Source: Paracyclopina nana (taxonomy: Eukaryota; Arthropoda; Copepoda; Cyclopoida; Cyclopettidae). From it: a DNA stretch of 64,000 nucleotides. The stretch spans positions 1,922,001-1,986,000 of the forward strand of contig JAGUCH010000001.1 of the NCBI GenBank assembly GCA_019096065.1, in the 5' to 3' direction. Under the pieces are notes generated by a model. That model made no database searches. It was not told where the DNA came from and was given only the letters and a program-made list of their open reading frames with translations. The translations under genes and the position numbers were made by a program. The first letter of the stretch is position 1. Every line of letters starts with the position of its first letter. Below, one piece after another: positions 58,831-64,000 of the stretch.

Positions 58831-61525
58831 TGTTTATGTTTTGATATTTTTTGTTGTTGTTATGAGAGGTTGAGTGATAAAACTGAGACCGAAAAAACTG
58901 GTAAAAATGAGCGTTGAGAATTATCAACTCAGCTGTAAGCTCAGTAATGACTTAGTGTTCCACCAATTAGATATTAGTTAAAGCTCTCAGCTTAGAGTAT
59001 AAATATATCTGCTTAAACTTAGCTTTGCTGAGACCTTAGTGTATAAAAAATAATTTTCTCAGCTTTCCAATCAATATTTGATACTTGATAATGAATTAAT
59101 ACCCTCAGGAATTATCAATCATGTTATAGTATGTTCTCTTTGTGGTTGTAATTTATGTAAATTGGATGAAGTGAAGGGGAAAAGTGTTGATGAGTGTCCT
59201 TGACCTTCTGGAACAACATGATACCTACACATAATTATGCTTTCGTGTTTCAGTTACCTAAGCCTTGTAAGTATAAGAAGGGTCCCCTGATTGCTTAGCA
59301 GTATTATATGTATGCAGTATTTCTTTGTGGGTCAGATTTTCTTGCATACTGTACTGCATGAATCAATTTCCTAGCTGTCGAAAAAAGGCAGACAATATGA
59401 TTTCCATTCGAGGATCAAATAAAGAAGTGTCCATGTCCTGCGTTTCCTAGAAGAAACGAGACATAAAAAGAAGGTGTCATGACCACGAGAGGACAGATTT
59501 ATCGAGCATTTTTGTGGACACGAAATAGTAGCAATCCCAACTATTTCGGTAACTCTGACCCAACAACAACAGGAATTAGTCAGCAAAAGTATGTTGAAAA
59601 GTTACTCTATTCAGTTGATGCTCAAGGGAACTTTTTACAAATTCACTTTTGTCCATTAGTATAACTAATTGAATACTGTTGACTTTGGGCTAATAACTTT
59701 AAAGGAAACTTCTTTAGGTATAGGTCATTTCAGCTGTCGCGCGCGCGCTCTTGTGCCTTGAATCAGCTGTTGCGCGTGCGCTTTTTTTAACTTTTGGTTA
59801 AAGTTAACTTCTCAAAAGTCATTGCGTAGTACGTTGCTTTTGCTGTTTGTCATCACTATAATTAGAGTCAATTGCGCATTTTTTGAGGTGCGTTCAAACA
59901 TTCTCTCGCTTTCACAAGAGATACTGGGCGTTGACTTTTTGTTTTTGTACCGCGCAGCACAAAAGAACTCCCTATGACTCACTCTAGCATAAATGAGAGA
60001 TCAACTCAAACTTCTTGAAGGAAATATCTAATATAGCATTTCCACTTTTGGACATAGCGCAACAGGATAACAATCTGTAAAATACTATTATAATCTCTTT
60101 GTATTTAAAGGCATCATAAGATCTGAAACGTGTTCCTCAATCCGGCCCTTGACGGCCGCTCTGCCTTCGTTGAGTCAATGACGAGGACAAATCATGTCCC
60201 AGATTTCGAGGATTTTGGCTTTTTCCCAAACTGAATACGATCCCGAATTCAGCAACTATCTTCAACCGAGTAGAGCACCTCAGGGCATTTAAAAATTGTC
60301 AATGAGTCAATGCCAAGCAGCATTGGCTCAATCAGAGCAGAAATCAGTTCTAGGAGCTTTGAAAAAGCTGAGATGAGGGAGGCTGGGAAAAATTAGAAAG
60401 GCCTGGTAACTCTGCTGGAGCTGAGTGAGTAAAGTTAGTGTTGGATCGGTAACAAGCAGCTACGTCAGTTCTGCTCGACAAGTCGCGAGCTCAGCAAAGA
60501 CTTGTGAAGCCGAGGTGTTCTTGGTTTGTTAGTCCTTGGTGTTGGCAAAGCTGGACAAGACAATGCTTTTGGTGACACCAATGCTGCAGCAGTAGACCTC
60601 GATTCGCGTTCACCACCCAACAGCTCTTGACACCGAGCCAAATCGTGACGTCAGCGAGCGAGGAGGAGCAGACATTTTGCTGTTGATCCAGGATCCCAAC
60701 TCGGTACTTGTCATTGTCAACACATGGAAGAAGTACCTGGTGGCTGTGCCGTCGAGAATCTGGACATTCTGAGCCCGGAGATCAGCAGGGTCATCTGCTC
60801 ATCGGCAGACATCGACGATCCTGGTTAAGATCCTCCTCAACGCGAACTAGCCATCCTTTTCATCTTCTTCGCCAAAACAAAGACACTAGCTCGTTTTTTA
60901 CCAAGTGTAAGGCGTCAGTAGTGCATTTCGGAATTGCCACGTGCGTCCTTTATTTACCTTAATTAAAAGTCCAGTGCAAATCTCGCGAAACGACGTCGCG
61001 TCAAAAAAATTGTAAACAAAGCGCTAAAGTGGCCAGCAGCAATTCTCGGCCTCTTTTCCTGGCTTTTTTCCCCATGATCGAAAAGTTATGGCTTTGCCTT
61101 AACTTTGGCGGGTTTGCAAGATAAATGGGCTCGACATGGCCATTTTGTAAGTACACATTTGTGGCTTAATTATTTTTTGAGTGCCGCCATTTACTCGAAA
61201 TTCAGCAATTAAAGTAGGTTAAAATTTGCAAACTTAACAGATGTTGAGCTCTCCTAAATGTCAATCCAGTTGACCTTTTGACGCGAGAACCAATCCTTCG
61301 TTTGCCTCGAAAGCTGCAAAATCTTTCATCGGTCGCCTTTGTCGCGTCGACTGTCAATTCCCACCCATCGAGAAATGCATGTGTATTTCATTCAATTGCG
61401 CAACTGAGAAAAAAAAAACACTTTGAGAAAGGCCAAGTTCATTCGGAAAGCTGGTGTGTCTGAAATGCACTCTGAACATAATTCCAAAGTGTACTACTAC
61501 TTTAGTCGCTGACATAAGAATTTGA
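58831..61525. other. Intergenic DNA and probable 5' region of PTP4A
   Basis: No complete coding exon was found. Untranslated first exon(s) of PTP4A are likely here. For example, GGCCATTTTGTAAGTAC near 61138-61152 contains a good donor. The paired CAGCTG/GCGCG element sits at 59731-59784. A stretch at about 60660-60830 has short coding-like fragments in more than one frame, possibly a decayed exon. A CpG spot with GTAAACAAA lies at about 60985-61025. Confidence 0.45.
59731..59784. repeat. Paired CAGCTGTYGCGCGYGCGCT element
   Basis: Two 21-bp near-identical direct repeats (59731-59751, 59764-59784) are spaced by 33 bp. A related pair with the same 33-bp spacing occurs at 61805 and 61838 inside the PTP4A intron. 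It combines an E-box (CAGCTG) with an alternating GC run, so it could be a dispersed repeat or a promoter element. Confidence 0.5.
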
Positions 61526-63605
61526 ATGATGACCGGCAAGCTCATCCGGCCAGCTCCGGCCGAAATCGAGTTCAAAAACATGAGGTTTTTGATCACCGAG
61601 CAGCCCGCGGATGCTACCATAGCTAACTACATCAAAATCCTTAAGGAGCATCGAGTCTCGCACCTCGTGTGCGCCACTGACCCCACTTACAAGACTGACG
61701 AGTTGGCCGAGGCGGGGGTTGGGGTCACCGAAATCTCCTTTGCTGACGGATCTCCGCCCACTCAGGTAATTTGATATTATCATCTGCATCAATTATTTCA
61801 ATCGCAGCTGATGCGCGCGCGATTTTGTCAACACAATCAGCTGTTGCGAGGGCTGGTTATATAGAAGTGACAGTCTTACAGTACAGTGCCCCCTTTCTTT
61901 TTTACGGAACCGGCTTAAGATTGTGCTCTGACCTTGGTGCCTTTTTTGCCGTGAAAGTCTAGCTACTAATTTGGGGAGATGATAGCAGTAATGAACGAGT
62001 TCAGGTTTTTGTTAATGTCATGGTTGTTGTAGCAACCTGGAATTGAGAGCGACCTTGGGAGAAGCCAGCCTGTACTCTTGCACCATTTTATACTTTTGTT
62101 ACAAAGGACGCAAAGAAAGTTTTCAACTACTTGAATAGGAACGCGAATTGACGGAAAATTACTTCGAGCTTTTGCTTTGGAAATTTCCATGGCTACGCAG
62201 GATAAACCTAGGATATTGTTTCAAAACATATTTTTAGCAATGAACGGTATACCAGTTATGCAAGTTGGGCCACGTGACACGTCCAGCTCCTTACATATCT
62301 ACGAGTTACATGAAGCATGCATTATTGATTTCACCTTATGCTGGTCTAGTTTAAAAGAAGCATTTTCTAGTTACTTTTCGGATATTTTGATGCATTAACA
62401 TCTCTTGTTTCTTCTCGATAGTCTTGCCTTGGCGATGACGCAGTATAAAAACTGGTTTTCAACAAGCTAGTACATTGCTCGAGCCGACCTCATTTACATG
62501 AGAGAATAGAGTGTTCTTGACTCTGCATGAAAATTTGTATAGGCATGTCAAATCCAAATGACATGCAGCAAAAATGTTCTTTATTCTTTTTTGCCTTTCG
62601 CAATTTCTTTAGAGGCAGACAAAGTGATGCAAAATTGAGCGCTGTAGTAAGTGGACATTATCAGGAATTGGGGGTTGGGCAGCTTGTAGTAGAACATGTT
62701 CACTCCGATGCATCCATCCGAGATGAGGAACAAAAGTGCTCCCAATGCAGTTATTTTTTCTGCGCCTCCCTGGTCGAATCTTGCCAGGGCTCTCCAAGCC
62801 ATTGTCCCAAGGAGCATAGAGTAAGCTGGGAAGCCTATTTTAAGTGGGAGTTCCTCTATATTAGGCAGTAGCTGGGACAACACTCCACAAAGGAGGGCAA
62901 AGATAGTAAGACCTATCAAAGGCTTCAGTGGCTCAAACTTGAATGCTTTGATAAAGCAAACATGAGCAAGGGCGAACGATAGCATGCCCAATATGAAGAA
63001 GTCGTCGTATACCAGGCACGCGTCTCCTCCAATCGAGAATACCATTCCCCAGTGTAGCCAGTTGACCGTGGGATTTTTGGTTTGTCCAGAGAAACCAATG
63101 TAGCACGCCAAGGTTGACACTGGCAGACATTTCACGAGTAGTGTCAGCAATCCTGGTTGATCACTCGGGATGTATAGGATGCCCCAGTAGAGGATCTGGC
63201 TCAAGTAGAACGGAGTCAGCTTGAGTAGTTCAGTCTGCATCTTTCTGGATGATGCCTTGAAGTTTGCATTGACGAGCTTCAAGCTTATCTAGAAGGTCGT
63301 TGTAAATGTTATTGTTTGCTTATTGCTTGCAGGAGATTGTTGACAAGTGGCTAAACATAGTCAAGAAGGAATTCACTGACGATCCGGAAACGTGCATTGG
63401 AGTTCACTGCGTCACCGGCCTCGGCCGGGCTCCCGTCCTCGTGGCCGTGGCCCTGATTGAACTAGGCATGAAGTACGAGGACGCCGTTGACCTCATCAGG
63501 ACCAAGAGACGAGGGGCCATCAACTCCAGACAACTGGAGTTCCTGGCCAAGTACAAGAGGCGAAAGTACTTCCTCAAGGGAAAGAACAAGTGCCAGATTC
63601 AGTAG
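61526..63605 (+). CDS. PTP4A: PRL-type protein tyrosine phosphatase (PTP4A)
   Basis: Two coding exons (61526-61765, 63333-63605) give 170 aa, against 173 in human PTP4A1. Visible features are [17 protein letters not shown] (8-24), the P-loop [11 protein letters not shown] with nucleophile Cys106 and Arg112, a basic stretch [13 protein letters not shown], and a C-terminal CQIQ box for prenylation and membrane anchoring. The WPFDDG loop reads ISFADG, keeping the presumed general acid (Asp74) but losing the Trp, Pro and first Asp. The regulatory cysteine equivalent to human Cys49 appears shifted by two residues (VCATDPTY). The family also binds CNNM magnesium transporters. The 1567-nt intron contains an antisense gene. 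AATAAA lies at 63699. Confidence 0.92.
62581..63240 (-). CDS. TMEM86: TMEM86/YhhN-type lysoplasmalogenase, nested in PTP4A intron
   Basis: An intronless 219-aa multi-pass membrane protein, antisense within the PTP4A intron. About eight hydrophobic segments and the family blocks [46 protein letters not shown] (in parts) and [11 protein letters not shown] match TMEM86A/B, which hydrolyse the vinyl-ether bond of lysoplasmalogens in the ER. The Asp residues in GDACL and ISDG are the expected catalytic ones. The start is the first in-frame ATG (63240, AAAGATGC). The frame stays open upstream to 63282 without another ATG, and an overlapping out-of-frame ATG lies upstream, so initiation may be weak or the 5' end spliced. 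AATAAA overlaps the stop codon. Confidence 0.88.
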   Translation of the reverse strand: MQTELLKLTPFYLSQILYWGILYIPSDQPGLLTLLVKCLPVSTLACYIGFSGQTKNPTVNWLHWGMVFSIGGDACLVYDDFFILGMLSFALAHVCFIKAFKFEPLKPLIGLTIFALLCGVLSQLLPNIEELPLKIGFPAYSMLLGTMAWRALARFDQGGAEKITALGALLFLISDGCIGVNMFYYKLPNPQFLIMSTYYSAQFCITLSASKEIAKGKKE

Positions 63606-64000
63606 ACACATTATTATTTGACGACTGTGTGTGTGCGGAGAAGAGGATTTGTTGTGCAGGAAGGAGATCGCTTTACTACTACTACAACTGTACTACTGAA
63701 TAAACCGGGCACCCGAACTGCTCTCTCTTGCGAGTGCATGTGCACTTGTACAAATGCTTGGATCTTTTTCAAGATGACGGAAGACGAGCCTGTCCCACTC
63801 GCTGTTCGATTGCTTTTTTACGTGTGAGCTTCTTCGAGCAAATTAACGCTACAGTGACATTTTTCCTGTAAATGAAAAGCGAAAAGGCTCCGCCGATAAA
63901 AGAGCATACATTGCATTTTTCACCACATGGTGTAATTTTCCTCATATAGCATAGTTATATATCGATCTCCTTTCTAATGCTCAGGCCTACTGGTGTGTCT
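63606..64000 (+). other. PTP4A 3' UTR and following intergenic DNA
   Basis: AATAAA at 63699-63704 is a plausible poly(A) signal about 95 nt past the PTP4A stop. Nothing coding is seen after it. Confidence 0.6.

Noticed and set aside
63241..63282. N-terminal extension of the TMEM86-type protein
   Set aside because: There is no ATG in the extension. The frame is open only by chance or would need an unseen upstream exon.

Overview
The window looks like arthropod nuclear DNA. The supporting evidence is spliced genes with very short introns, a six-cysteine peritrophin-type chitin-binding exon pair, and animal orthologues such as PRL phosphatase, FAM76, WRAP53/TCAB1, MINPP1, bL27m and RTN4IP1. I cannot place it more precisely. 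Seven of the nine introns I could delimit well are 55-61 nt long, with plain GT...AG ends. I see no bacterial operons, ribosome binding sites, tRNA or rRNA genes, or CRISPR arrays.

Layout. Positions 1 to about 48.4 kb form a long, gene-poor and AT-rich tract. It contains only one clear secreted YHYH-domain gene (31375-32288, minus), the 3' exons of one chitin-binding gene (45480-46272, plus) and one unassigned candidate exon (about 22211-22669, minus). The rest holds short non-autonomous inverted-repeat transposons, a 170-bp tandem satellite in an AT-rich island (42.6-44.4 kb), microsatellites, and small CpG-rich spots. It also carries heavily over-represented short motifs, above all GCACASTGGG, with 26 exact core matches by eye. 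This fits a large cis-regulatory domain or desert.

Positions 48.5-63.7 kb are the opposite: about ten compact housekeeping-type genes in 15 kb. In order they are an MBD+homeodomain gene (minus), RTN4IP1 (plus, intronless), FAM76 with an added RS tail (minus), a doubtful 55-aa ORF (plus), mitochondrial bL27 (plus), MINPP1 (plus), a forkhead factor (plus), WRAP53/TCAB1 (minus), and PTP4A/PRL phosphatase (plus), which has a TMEM86-type lysoplasmalogenase nested antisense in its intron. Gene pairs are divergent or convergent with short spacers, and 3' ends probably overlap at RTN4IP1/FAM76 and FOX/WRAP53. The genes share no pathway. Their clustering looks like compact housekeeping organisation.

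Most unusual items: (1) a 284-aa protein joining a methyl-CpG-binding domain, with its DNA-contact residues kept, to a divergent homeodomain through one frame-preserving 60-nt intron; (2) the GCACASTGGG motif, dense in the desert and absent from the gene cluster; (3) a cluster of four inverted-repeat elements at 11.2-13.3 kb, one inserted into another; (4) a diverged PRL phosphatase hosting an antisense gene. All work was done by eye, and no database search was possible.
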